Assembly: GCF_910591885.1 (NCBI RefSeq)
Contig: NC_063278.1
Location: 2,169,501-2,233,500, forward strand
DNA length: 64,000 nucleotides
From: Bombus terrestris
Taxonomy: Eukaryota; Arthropoda; Insecta; Hymenoptera; Apidae
Direction of reading: 5' to 3'
In this document: one piece after another, positions 49,897 through 60,811 of the stretch
Layout of the letters: each line of letters starts with the position of its first letter
Position numbering within the stretch: the first letter of the stretch is position 1
The notes under the pieces: model-generated
The model's input: only the letters and a program-made list of their open reading frames with translations
Database searches by the model: none
Told to the model about the DNA's origin: nothing
Program-made: the position numbers and the translations under genes

Positions 49897-51659
49897 TCAA
49901 CGATCGCCCATTACTAAGAAGCAACGAGAAGGTACTTTTTCCGTAAGACAAGTAGCTTCTTCCAAGGTGCCGAGATTAGCTCTCAAGAGGACCTCCGCGA
50001 TTACTTTCTCGGCGATAATACTTTGACGAGGCATCGATTTCCTCAATTTGCCAGCCACATAACGACCAAACGTCTCGAAATGGTCGTCCGTTACGGAGCT
50101 GGCAAACTGTCTCGGAGAGATTTCACACGTCGAGTCCTTCGGCTGACGATCTTGAAAGCTTTCCGGTTGTTGATGACATTTCCTTCTGAGAGGATCGGTC
50201 GATGCGGAGGTGGAAATTCTTCTGGCGTACGAGCCCTCGGTTTCAAGGATGATCGGTTGAAACGCCGGAGCAGAGCTAGCTGCCGGGGACGGTACAGGTG
50301 ACGGTGGCTCGATCTTGTCTACGTCCGTTTGCACAGACTAGAAAACAGTTACGTTGTCAACTGTAATTCAATGCTAGCGACATGGACTATAGTGTATCGA
50401 TCAAAGTACGTGTATATGTATAACGATCAACGAACGAACGCGATACAAACAGAGTCCAACGTCCGAACGTACCATTCGATACGTCGTTGCACTGACTCGC
50501 GTTGTTACGTTTCGCTTTATCGTATCGCGTTGTTAGGTTCTATCTTATCGTATCGCGTCGTATCGTGTCGTATCGTATCGGGTCGTATCACGTCGTGTCG
50601 AGTTTGCTCTCAATGAAATAAAAATGATTTCCAACTTGCATAATCTTTCACACGAAGTATTCGTGGAAGACTGTTTTAAATATACGAATATATGGACGAA
50701 CAAACCAACATTTCGACTTTCTTTTTGATTAAAACGTAATTTTCAGCGCATCGTAACGCTCGTCGAGTTTTCGGATCGATAAAGTACCGTAAAGAGGAAG
50801 AGAAATAGATAGAGCGAAGGTTAAAAAGAAATTAAAAGCGAGACTAAAAATGGCAGCAAAGAAAGGATAAAAAAGGAAGAAACGAGCTTGTTGCTCGTAT
50901 CGAAGAGATGTATTGCTCGCGAAATATTTATCTTCTCGTTCTCACCGTACTTACTACATTCGTGACGTACCACGACGTTACAGAACGAAACGCAACTTGA
51001 ACGCCTTTGATTACTTATTCACGAACGACAAATTTGATTTTTCAAAAAATTGAAATACCAAAAGCTTGCGTGATCGTTTAAGAATACAGAAGTAAAAGTA
51101 GAATGCAAATGAGCATAGATAATAACGAATGGGAGGGGAAGAGAAGGGACGGTTTTAAGGGGAAAGGGAGAGCGAAAGCGAGAGAGTGCGAAAGTCTGGA
51201 TTTGCGCAGTCTCGGTAACTCGAGAAAAATTGCACGAGGTCGTACCATCATCTCCTCTTGAGAGAGATCCGTTGGGTTAGCCAAAGCATTCTTAAAGTCT
51301 CTCTCTTCATCTAGTGGACTCGTTTCGTTCTGTTCCGCTACGAACTTTAAAATATCGTAGTACCATAACGAAGATCTGTATCGTAGCCGAGGATTCTGGA
51401 CCATCTTTTGCGAATTTCGCACCTTTTTGTATTCCCTTCTGAACGCGGTTCTAAGCGTGTTGATTTTTCGTATGACAGTCTCCTTATCCGCGATCGGATT
51501 AACCTCCCTCAATTTTTGCACGAGAGCGTCATAAGCACGATTTCGAAGTATCCTGTCCTTGTATCCCCTATACCTGACCTGCCACAAGCAGCGGAAACTA
51601 CGGTAGAGGTGAATGAATTCCGCGAGGAAATCATGCGAGTATCCGACCAAATCCGACAT
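49897..51659 (-). CDS. MADF-domain (Myb/SANT-like) transcription factor with BESS-like C terminus
   Basis: Two exons, 51659-51246 and 50337-49897, join in phase 0 (donor GTACGA, acceptor TTTTCTAG), giving 284 aa. Residues 11-111 form a MADF domain: FLAEFIHLYRSFRCLWQV, KDRILRNRAYDALVQKL, ETVIRKINTLRTAFRREYKKV and LWYYDILKF show the conserved Trp/Phe and Lys/Arg pattern of this three-helix, Myb/SANT-like DNA-binding fold. A Pro/Ser-rich linker follows (PPSPVPSPAASSAP). Residues about 221-259 (DDHFETFGRYVAGKLRKSMPR) resemble a BESS motif, which mediates protein contacts in the family. The role is sequence-specific DNA binding in the nucleus; targets are unknown. A second MADF gene lies about 6.7 kb away on the same strand. 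Confidence 0.88.
50508..50602. repeat. Degenerate CGTATCG-type minisatellite
   Basis: Multiple imperfect copies of a 7-10 bp unit around CGTATCGCGT / CGTGTCGTAT. It lies in the 1-kb intron of the MADF gene, between its two exons. Confidence 0.8.
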
Positions 51660-52278
51660 GTTGCTTGGTTCGCGCGGATACGATTCCCAAGGAAGTCGAT
51701 CAGAAATTGATCTTTGGCTTTTCGATCAATTCATGCACTTACGAAATTGCGTGTTTTTATATAGGTGTACGGTCTTTGAAAGAACGTAACGCGATTTTCT
51801 CGCCACGCGGTTGACTTACGATCGAACGACGAACGCGAGCACAAGTAAGATAAACGTAGCGTGGATGACCGCGCTCGACGTTCGACTGAGGGGCCACCAG
51901 TCCACACGAGTCCACAGGCCGCTTCTCGAACGGACGATCGTCAGATGGTAGTCAGATGTCGATCGTGTATGCCTGCCTTTGGAAACGCGTACCTACGCGT
52001 TTGCACAAACCACCTTGTTGCCGACCAGATCTTTCTCCCTCCAGCAATCAGAGGTTTGCTCGTGCTTGTACAAGAGGCCCTACCACGACATGCGCTCGAC
52101 GCCACTCTTTCATAATTACTCACATTCGTTTTCAACGCAGCAGTTTTTTTCTTTATACTCCTTTCCTTCTTCTTTTTTTTCTTCTATTTCCCTTCGAATT
52201 ACATCGATTAAATAACTATCCCTTCTTTAATTCTTTCTACTATTGCGTTAAGTTCTTCTTTACAAACTGATTCTTCGG

Positions 52279-52305
<27 letters not shown>
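52279..52305. repeat. (GA)n microsatellite
   Basis: A perfect GA dinucleotide run of about 27 bp upstream of the first MADF gene. Confidence 0.9.
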
Positions 52306-52309
<4 letters not shown>

Positions 52310-54564
52310 GGACAAGGTTTCGATCGAAGTATACGATTCGACTGGAATCAGTGCACTGCACGCAACGCGTTCGCACTAGAGAACGTTTGACAGTCGTTGC
52401 GCGTAATCACGTGATATTCTCGCGATCGAGTAACCGTTCACGACGAATTTTCAAATCGTAGAAAGCTTGAAATTCGCACGGATCCAGTCGTACTTGAAGC
52501 GCTTTGTGTTTTACCAGGTTCGAGAAGGTTTGCGCAAACGCGAAGCGTGACAAGAGGAACCGTGGCGGAGGTGTTGCGGAGCAGGGTGAAGGCGAACCGA
52601 CTCGATGGGTCTCTGTCTGCGTCCAATGAAAGCTATTTCCTGCTAGTGTTGCCAACGTGACCGCGCAAACACGTTTCACGAGCTGGTCGAGTGCGACAGT
52701 TTATGCACCGCCACGCCTCGACGTGTACCACTCGCGTTCTTAGTGCTTCGTACGCGTTAATTGTTGACGAAAGGTTACCGTTCGACGCTTGCCTCCAGAC
52801 ATTCCCACTTAAATAAATCTCGTGGCAAATCTATCTGTTTTATCGCGAAACTAGCGAGCGCGCACGTGCAAACCACGCTGCATAGTCTCGCGGAATTGGT
52901 TACAGTTTCGAGATCGCGGAAAGTATCTCTGGAAAATCGAAATTGCGAAATCCGAGAAGCAAACACGGCCGAAGGCCGGTTTCGCCAGATCGGAGGACGA
53001 TAGCGCTGCCGCTATGTGCGAACCTTCGCGCCTTATAAGGTACTAGTCGCCAATTCGTTCGTCACTCGATTCCCCGTCATCTCGATACTCGCGATAAGTC
53101 TCCTTCGTCGTTACTTATTTATTTATTTGTTTGTTAGTTATGGAATACCGGCCTAATCAAGCTATAGATTATACCGAATACTTTCCATTTTGAGTTCGAA
53201 CATTCTAGCTTGACGCATTTCTTCGTGCAAAACGTGTTTTGAAAAATAAACTAAGGTAAAAGATTGAGAGAAAACGAACAAGAGACTCGTAAGTTATAGG
53301 AAGAAAGAGAAGAGAGGAGGAATGAAGAGAACGGAGAGGCGGGGCGAGAGTAAGCGGATATTATAAAAGGAGAAAGGCAACGATGTTTAAACACGAAAGA
53401 CGTACTTTCGCTTACAGATAACGCGAGAAAACGAAATCATTGATATACAAATTGTTGTGCAATTTTGAGAAAGAAAGATTTAGATGTAAGGTGTCGGTGG
53501 TGAGCGTCAAGTCAGAACCCTGTCGCTAAATCAACGTTTCTCTGGAAATGTAACGGAGACACGATATATTTACATCAAATATGTCATGAATTGACATAAG
53601 TTACAGCCCAGAAAGCGATACTTTGTTCGAACGCCACGCACGTTAGTACATCAGTGTCAAAACATTTAAGGGCTTGCATTTGGATTTGTTTCAAACGATG
53701 CGATTCGCTTGCCTTTTCCCTTCCTATTTTCGTATCTCTTAGAATAAATTTACCGGTACCTGTTTTCCAGAGTATCTATGTTTTTGAAATACTACTAACA
53801 CGCCATTCGCTGAAAATTTATACCACGTACTATGTTGAGACAAAAATAATTTGGAAATTAGCCGATAACTCCGAAAATTACAAAGAAAATCTCCTTCAAG
53901 ACACCAATTACACATTTCGATCGAACGATCAAACGTGCGATTGCCAATCATTGTAAATACATAAGGCGACTTAATTCGTATTAGTTCGAGCGCTGTTCTC
54001 GTAATCGTTGAACGAATCCACATCGTGAATAACCCAAAATTACATGTACATATGTTTGTTCGGTACCACTTACTTCGAGTCATCGACGAGCTCGCTGTTT
54101 TCCCATTTCTTCAAAAAGTTGTGTTTTCACCACCGAGCCGCGTATCACGGATCATTTACCGATATCAGATAAATTTCTTTAATCGCAACACGCTTGAATC
54201 TGTGTGTGGAGAGATTTTAGCGGAGACTGCGATCCCTAACTTTTCGCGCACGCGCGTCAGCTTGACTTTGTTATCTTCGTATACGAATTTTTCACCGGTG
54301 CCCCTGTGCTGATTTATTCTTCGGAATGCTTGGTAAATAAAAATTGAACGCGGCAGCTGAAAATTGCGGCCAGCAGCGTGCGTGCAAGTAGAAATCGTAC
54401 CGGTGGAATGCACCGGTGGTTCGGACGCTAGCTAAAGTCTCACTGGCGAGACTGGCACCGTTGCGTTGCGTTGGTTCGTTTCACTCATCGTAGGCTTCCA
54501 CTCGGTCGCTTTCGCGCGTTTATTCCGAGTGTGGCGTGTGTTGGGCCGGGTCAGGCCGAGTCGA

Positions 54565-54650
54565 CCAGGCCAGGCCAGGCTAGGCCAGGGCAGGGCAGGG
54601 CAGGGTAGGGCCAGGCCAGGCCAGGCCAGGGCAGGGCAGGGCCAGGCCGG
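54565..54650. repeat. CCAGG / GGGCA minisatellite
   Basis: About 86 bp of short GC-rich units (CCAGG, GGGCA, CTAGG) arranged in two similar blocks, each CCAGG-repeat followed by GGGCA-repeat. It is a sharp GC peak in AT-rich surroundings. Confidence 0.9.
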
Positions 54651-57600
54651 CAATCGCCGCCGTGTACCCAAACTATAATAGATCGCAGCACTGAATACAC
54701 TTTGTTTATGTAAGCTGTTATGACGGCGTCTAGTTCAAGATCAAAATAAATGGAACTCAGAGTTTCGACTGCCAGTTCCTTTCGAAATACGACAACCCTT
54801 TTGCATCGAATATTACCTTGACGTATTTTGCTTTTTAAGGGAAAAAATGAAAATTTAGCAGTCGCTCTTCGTTCGAACTTGCAATGTGTGCGTGTGCGTG
54901 TGTATTCTATATGCATATGTATATACATATGTATGTATACGTATTTTGTGTTTATGGCAGCCTTAGTATTTTGTTTCTTAAAATTCAGTATAGAGACGAT
55001 ATCGAATGCAAAGCGATTTCGATTATGGAAGACGAACGATTATACAGGAAAGAGAGCAGACGTCGGGATAGCGAAAAAGGGAAGCGATTGCGTTTTTCTT
55101 TGTGATCAAAGAGAACCTCTGTCGGTCACCGAATCTGTTACCGAGTCGCTCGCTTTTCGTTCTCTGCACCGTTTGCCAAGAATCGCTTCAACTCCAATGT
55201 AAACGTGCCTTTTATTCAAATTTTCAGCTAGACGATACGACGACACATTCTCGGAAGGAAGATACGCGCGAACGAATTCAAAATGTTTATCGGTTTGGCA
55301 ATGGATATCGTTCGAGATGCGGAATACGATAAACTCGTTTCGAACAAATCCTTGCACCTTTCTTCTCACGTTCGAAAATATTGCACAAAACGCGCTTTGC
55401 AATACATTTGATTTTTTATTATTGCAACGTATTCGTTAGACTTCGTACGGTTGAAAATTTGATTGGTTGAGTGGTTGATACGATGTAGGAAATCCACATC
55501 GGAATACGTATATAGACAAGAAACAAGAGATAGATAGGTTATGAGTGTGTGCGATGTTGCAACTATTCGGGAAAGCGGCTTTATGGTTTGTTGGAAAAGA
55601 AGAAGACGAAGGGGAAACACCGTGAAAAAAAAAACGAAACGATGAACACCGAGTATGAGAAAGAAAGCAATAGACAAAGAGGACGATGCTAATCCTCTTT
55701 GTATGGAAAAACCGAGTGGTTCGCCAAGCAGACTACGAAGCAGAACAGACTTTCGAATAAGCTATTCAACCAGTGCAATATACCGTACAAATATAGCGTA
55801 TCCCGTCTAGACGACGTGACTTTTCTATACAAACGAAAAGTTACCTCGTTATTTCGCGAGATTCCCATGGAAGGCGCGGCGAACGGTATGGAAAAGCAAT
55901 ACCGAGATGTTGAAGTAAGCAATTGGTCTTCTTTATCCGATTGTTCTCGCTCGTTAAGCAGCGATCGGCATATTCCTGACGCAAGTCGGAACAGCTAAAA
56001 GCTTTTTCTTCACGCGGTGCCGCTCTACCGATTGTTCGCGTATAAGTTAACACTCCTCTTTCTTTCTCACCGCGGTGCGACGTCGTTGTCTAATAAATTC
56101 TACTCGAACAAAGACTAAAACGTTTCAGACCATACTCTGCGAGCTGTACCTAATAACCTGGTTTAATTAAAGCTATATTCAAAACCGGCTCGTCTACGAG
56201 TCGTTTCTTCGATGTCCAATAACGCAACTGAACGGTGAACAACCGCGAGGAACTGGTGCAAACTCGATTCGAACGACTTTATCTCAACGTATGGGACGTA
56301 CAATACCATTCCCTGTGAAAGAACATATTCTATAATGTTTGTATGACATAGAGTGACAGTTTGTCCCGATCGAATCATATGGAAAACAGTATAAAACTAG
56401 TGTAGTTTTCCAAGCGAAGAATTAAGCGGAAAACATAATAGAGGATCGATCGATGATTAATTAACAAATGTGGGACGTCGTAATTTACAATGTCACAAAA
56501 ATTCCAATTGGTTCTATACAAACAATACTACCTATGATTAACGAGAAAACTCGAAAAATGGGCTTTAAACTCGGTATCTCGGTGAAAAGCTTTGTGTTAC
56601 GGATACATCGTAGCTACAGAGCGATACGAAGGCAGACAATAGAGGGTAAAGTTATGTCAGAGAGAAAAAAGATAATGTGTACTGGAAACTCTACTATGAC
56701 TACGATACGTTCCATCAATGACGCAGATTCGTGAAATGAAAAGAATATTTCTTTTGCTCGGATGTTATACATAGGTGTTATACGTACGCTCGATGAGAAA
56801 GTGATAGAAAGAATTTCATAGCAGTCGTCGACGCGATTGAGAAATTTTTATTTTTTACTCGTTCGTAATCCTCGAATAGTCGCAAAACGTACTATATCGG
56901 GATCGTATAACGAATCGCGAAACTACCAACGAGAGGTTGAATATTTCAGTTCGATTGAATATTCCATAGTCTGTGATGTGAGTACCTCGTTATCGAACCT
57001 TGTCTACCATTCCTATCTCACATTCTTGTTAACGATAGTGCTTTTTCTCTGCGTATAATATTATGCATACTGAAGCTACATTTAAGATCAGGGCTGTATC
57101 TCAGACAATTTGTCACACCCGATTTGGTTGAAATTTTACAGATAGCTTAATTTTCCATTCGAATGTTACGACCCAAAATTTTCCGAAAAATATTTTCCCA
57201 CTTCAGAGTCATTTCTTGTAATCTTGAAAACTTCCATGCTTCGATTTGGTTGAAATTTTGAAAATAACTTCTTTTTAGATAGAAACAACATTTAAGGGAA
57301 CGATTTTTTGGTGATTCGAAGATTAAAATTTAAATTTTTCAGAAAACGTTTTACTAGCGAAATGTCACTCCCTGCGTTATCGATACAGCGATGAGTGCAA
57401 AATTGGACAATGAAAATTTGAAGAAGGCTATTTGCGGGAAGGATCATGAATTCTTGGTATGATAGATATGTACTTAAAGATATCCCTAATACTACATATC
57501 GTATTTTATATAGTTTTGTTTTAGATCTTCTTAACCGGCCGCCATAAAGCAACTGGCAATCCTTGTTAGTGAGATCGTCCCTATTTTGAATAATTACCTT

Positions 57601-58004
57601 CATTTTATTTTGTAATCTACTTTATACATTTCAATTGGAGTAATGTTTAATTTTTATTATTCGATAGGTATGATAGAGCGCGGAGAAAATAAGTATCACT
57701 TGGTAATATGTCCTGACAATAAACGCGACGAAACTATACTACTGTCGTTAATCAAGAAACACACCTTAGCTTTCGAATCAATAAAAATGATTCTCGCAAA
57801 AGTTATTTTTATCTAATAGGAACCTGTTTTTGCGGAAGTTAAATTATTCTTTTGTATGTTCGATCCATTCTTAAATCAATCAATGAAACAAAAAAACCAT
57901 AACTTGGAGGATGTTTCGTGGAAGAATGCACCGGTTGGTTAACGGGCATAACCAATTTGACCTGTGTGTCATAACTGGTTCGATAAGATTGATGAGAATA
58001 ATAA

Positions 58005-58130
58005 TAACGGTAGTAGTAGTGCAATAGCAGTAACAGTAGCTGTAGCAGTAACAGTAGCAGTACTAGTAGTAGTTGTAATAGCAGTAGAAGTAATGATAAG
58101 AGCAGTAGTGACTGCAGTAATAGTTATAGA
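58005..58130. repeat. AGT/GTA-rich simple sequence
   Basis: Imperfect trinucleotide array (AGT, AGC, AAT units, with GTAGCAGTAACA recurring) just downstream of the second MADF gene. Confidence 0.8.
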
Positions 58131-58373
58131 GCAGTAACAAGCTATGGTAGTGATTATTTTGACTAGAAATAAAAAAGCACATCGACCGCGTTCTTTTATT
58201 CCGCGAACTTCGCTAGACATTGTTTCTGAAATCAATCGACGAAGTCAACGAATTAGAAAAAAACTGTGATATTAGCAGTGAAAATAATTGTTTGGGACAG
58301 ATACTGAAAAAATACCATTGTTTATTTTCTATTAATAAAATTACGGTTCTTACATTTTAAAATGCAAATTACA

Positions 58374-60811
58374 TTAACCGAAAAAGGCATTGTTGCTGGA
58401 GCCCTCTGTCGTGCAATTGTGAAGTAACGATGCAGGGTGGTTAGACATGTTGTTAACGGTTTGTCCTCCCCCTAATCCACCTCCAACGCATCCAGCAGCA
58501 ATATCGCCACCACCACCACCACCACCAACAACAACACCACCACCACCACCACCACCAACACCACTACCACCACTGCTGCCACCATTTGTATCGGCAACTG
58601 CAACGGGTGCGGCGAGACCAACGTCGCCACCTCCTAGTCCGACTCCGATTCCAGCTGTTCCGCTAGCATTTCTTGTTCTCAGAGGTTTTACGTCTTGTGA
58701 AACTTCGTACGTTTGATTCTGTTGATTTTGCAAATTGATTTCATTGTAAACGAGTTCTTGAATCTTCAACCTAATAAACATTTGTCTATCGAGCGGTAAG
58801 CTTTTGAGAGGATTTCGAACACTCATCAAAAAATGATAAGTATCGTCTCCTTCTTCTTCTTGCGAGATCCTTAGTCTCTTTTGCAGAGATTCAAATCTTT
58901 TTCCGATTTTACTCATCTTACTCTTCTTAGGCGGTGGCATAACTTGATGAAGACCATCGTCGTTCGAGAGTAAAGATTGACAAGAATCACCATCTAAATC
59001 GTCAAATTGAGTTTCCTCGTGTCCTTCTAAAATATCGATCTGAGGTTCGATTTGCGTTTCTTCTGGTGACGATCGAAGGGCCGCCGAGCAATTTTGCGAA
59101 AGAGTGCACCCAATTACTCTTGAATTCATTTGATCTCGCAGGAAGAACAGGCTCTTGAACCAAACCCATTTTGAGTCATGTTCATTAGCGCCACCATCGC
59201 ATTTTCCTCTATAAGTTTTCTTTAATTCGTTGCGGAAATTGTCTCGTAAGTGCTTCCATTTTGATTTTGCGACGTCCGCTGGAAACGAAGATTCTCCGTT
59301 AATTTTTTTGTTACGATAACAAATTTTTCGAAACTTTCCTACATGAATAATGCGCATTCGCATGGCTTTGTTACGTCGATAACGATCGACAATTGATGAA
59401 ATGAAAAAGTTATGAAAAATAAATGGCCAAGAAAACATTGCTTCGTTGAGCATAAAATTTTGTAGCTCTCCAAGCGTTTAATCGTTTGCCCACGAATCCA
59501 ATGGATTCAAATTACCGCGACCTCAGACGGAATATTGTGTAAACAGTAATTAAAATCATGCTCGCTATCAATATTACCACAAATTATAGACATCGACTGT
59601 AATTAAAAAGTTATAGAAATGGCGACGCAATAACGATCGACCGTACGCGCTCTTAGAAAGTAGCCCGTTTTCCAGCAAATAAATTTAATATGCTCAGATT
59701 GTAATTGATCTCGACACGACTATATCGTGTACACGTACGTATACACAACAAGTTGATCGAGTCGTTCGCTCGGTTATTCGATAGCTTGATCGAGGAATGA
59801 AAAGGACACATGACATACACAATACACAATCGTAGGAAGGTGGTAGTGGAGGAGGGACTGGTACAAGTAGAAACGGTTGAAAATGTGACGGTAGAAGGGA
59901 AAGAAAAAGTGGAAGGGATGCGATCAAAAGGGGAAAAGAGAGAGAGAGAGATTGAGAGGGAGTAAGGGAAGAGAGAGAGAGAGAGAGAAAGATTGAGAGG
60001 GAGTAAGGGAAGAGAGAGAGAGAGAGAGAGAGAGAGATTGAGAGATAGCAAGGGAGGCGTATAACGACGCAGGCGCAAATAGAAGAGGCGGAAAGAAGAG
60101 AGAAGAGGGAAATGGGAAGAGGAAAGAGGAGAGAGAAGAGCGAGGCGTATACTCACTGGAGACCTCGCAAGCCCTCGCGATCTCTCGCCACATCTTTAGA
60201 ATGACATCGCGATTGTGATAGTTGACGTTCTTCTGGTCCCAGATCGCGGGCCTAGCGTGCACCTCAGTGATCAGTCTCTGGAGATCCATCGTCATCGCGT
60301 TCCTACGCGCGTTCGCGTTGCATCTCCTGGACGATCGCTTACTAGCAACTCGACGGTTGAGAAGCGTGTTGCCGGAGCTGAGTGAGGATGCAGCCGCGCG
60401 CGAGCCGCTTCCTCTAGTTACGTTTCGTTGAGATTCGTTGGTGTGCGAAAGCCGATTTCTCGGTTGCTTTGTTGTCGATTCCTCGCTGGAAATCACTTGC
60501 TCCCCTGGCTGGTGCTGTTCTTCCTTGATCGGTGGGATCGTGTCGACAGTTTCGTTGACGGTGTCTAGTACTTTGTCACCGCCACCGCCACCGCCACCGA
60601 CGACGACGAGCTCGTCCTCGTCGTCGACGTTACTGTTTCGTCGCTGTTGTTGTCTCCTCTTCCTCCTTTTACGCCTGGCGATACGAGGACTGCCGGCCGA
60701 GGAGGAACTCGTGAAGCTGAGCCGAGCGGAGGATCGCAGGCGAGACGAATCCAGGGCTTTTTCCTCCTCGACTCGTGCACGCGTGCCGCCGTCCATACAC
60801 GGCCGGTACAC
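58374..60811 (-). CDS. MADF-BESS transcription factor with Gly-rich tail
   Basis: Two exons, 60811-60157 and 59278-58374, join in phase 1 (donor GTGAGT, acceptor TTTCCAG), giving up to 519 aa; a start at 60796 is also possible. Residues 1-175 are Ser/Arg-rich with a basic block (RRKRRKRRQQQRR) and a run of seven Gly. The MADF domain (about 177-268) spans the junction: LQRLITEVHARPAIWD, MWREIARACEV, then KSKWKHLRDNFRNELKK and WVWFKSLFFLRDQM. A basic/hydrophobic segment (KKSKMSKIGKRFESLQKRL) precedes a clear BESS motif (about 363-400: DDTYHFLMSVRNPLKSLPLDRQ). The tail is very Gly-rich, encoded by CCA/CAC repeats at about 58490-58565. The role is nuclear DNA binding; targets are unknown. A GA-rich repeat sits in its intron. 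Confidence 0.9.
59936..60045. repeat. GA-rich tandem repeat in the MADF-BESS intron
   Basis: GA dinucleotide runs separated by a recurring GATTGAGAGGGAGTAAGGGA spacer (two copies plus a diverged third), so the larger unit is about 50 bp. It lies in the intron close to the donor of the first exon. Confidence 0.85.

Larger units (their letters stand above)
51660..58373. other. Long non-coding stretch between the two MADF genes
   Basis: About 6.7 kb without a supportable coding gene. It includes a GA run at 52279-52305, a CCAGG/GGGCA minisatellite at 54565-54650, alternating TATACATATGTA sequence at about 54905-54945, two copies of a GATTTGGTTGAAATTTT motif near 57121 and 57243, and AGT/GTA-rich simple sequence at 58005-58130. 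The left end should hold the promoter of the first MADF gene and the right end the 3' UTR of the second (TTTATT at 58321-58326, AATAAA on the minus strand). Confidence 0.5.

Noticed and set aside
58447..58716. Pro-rich plus-strand frame
   Set aside because: It is the antisense of the Gly-rich tail of the MADF-BESS gene.
59653..60156. Minus-strand frame rich in Ser-Leu repeats
   Set aside because: It is the translation of the GA-rich repeat in the intron of the MADF-BESS gene, directly after its donor site.
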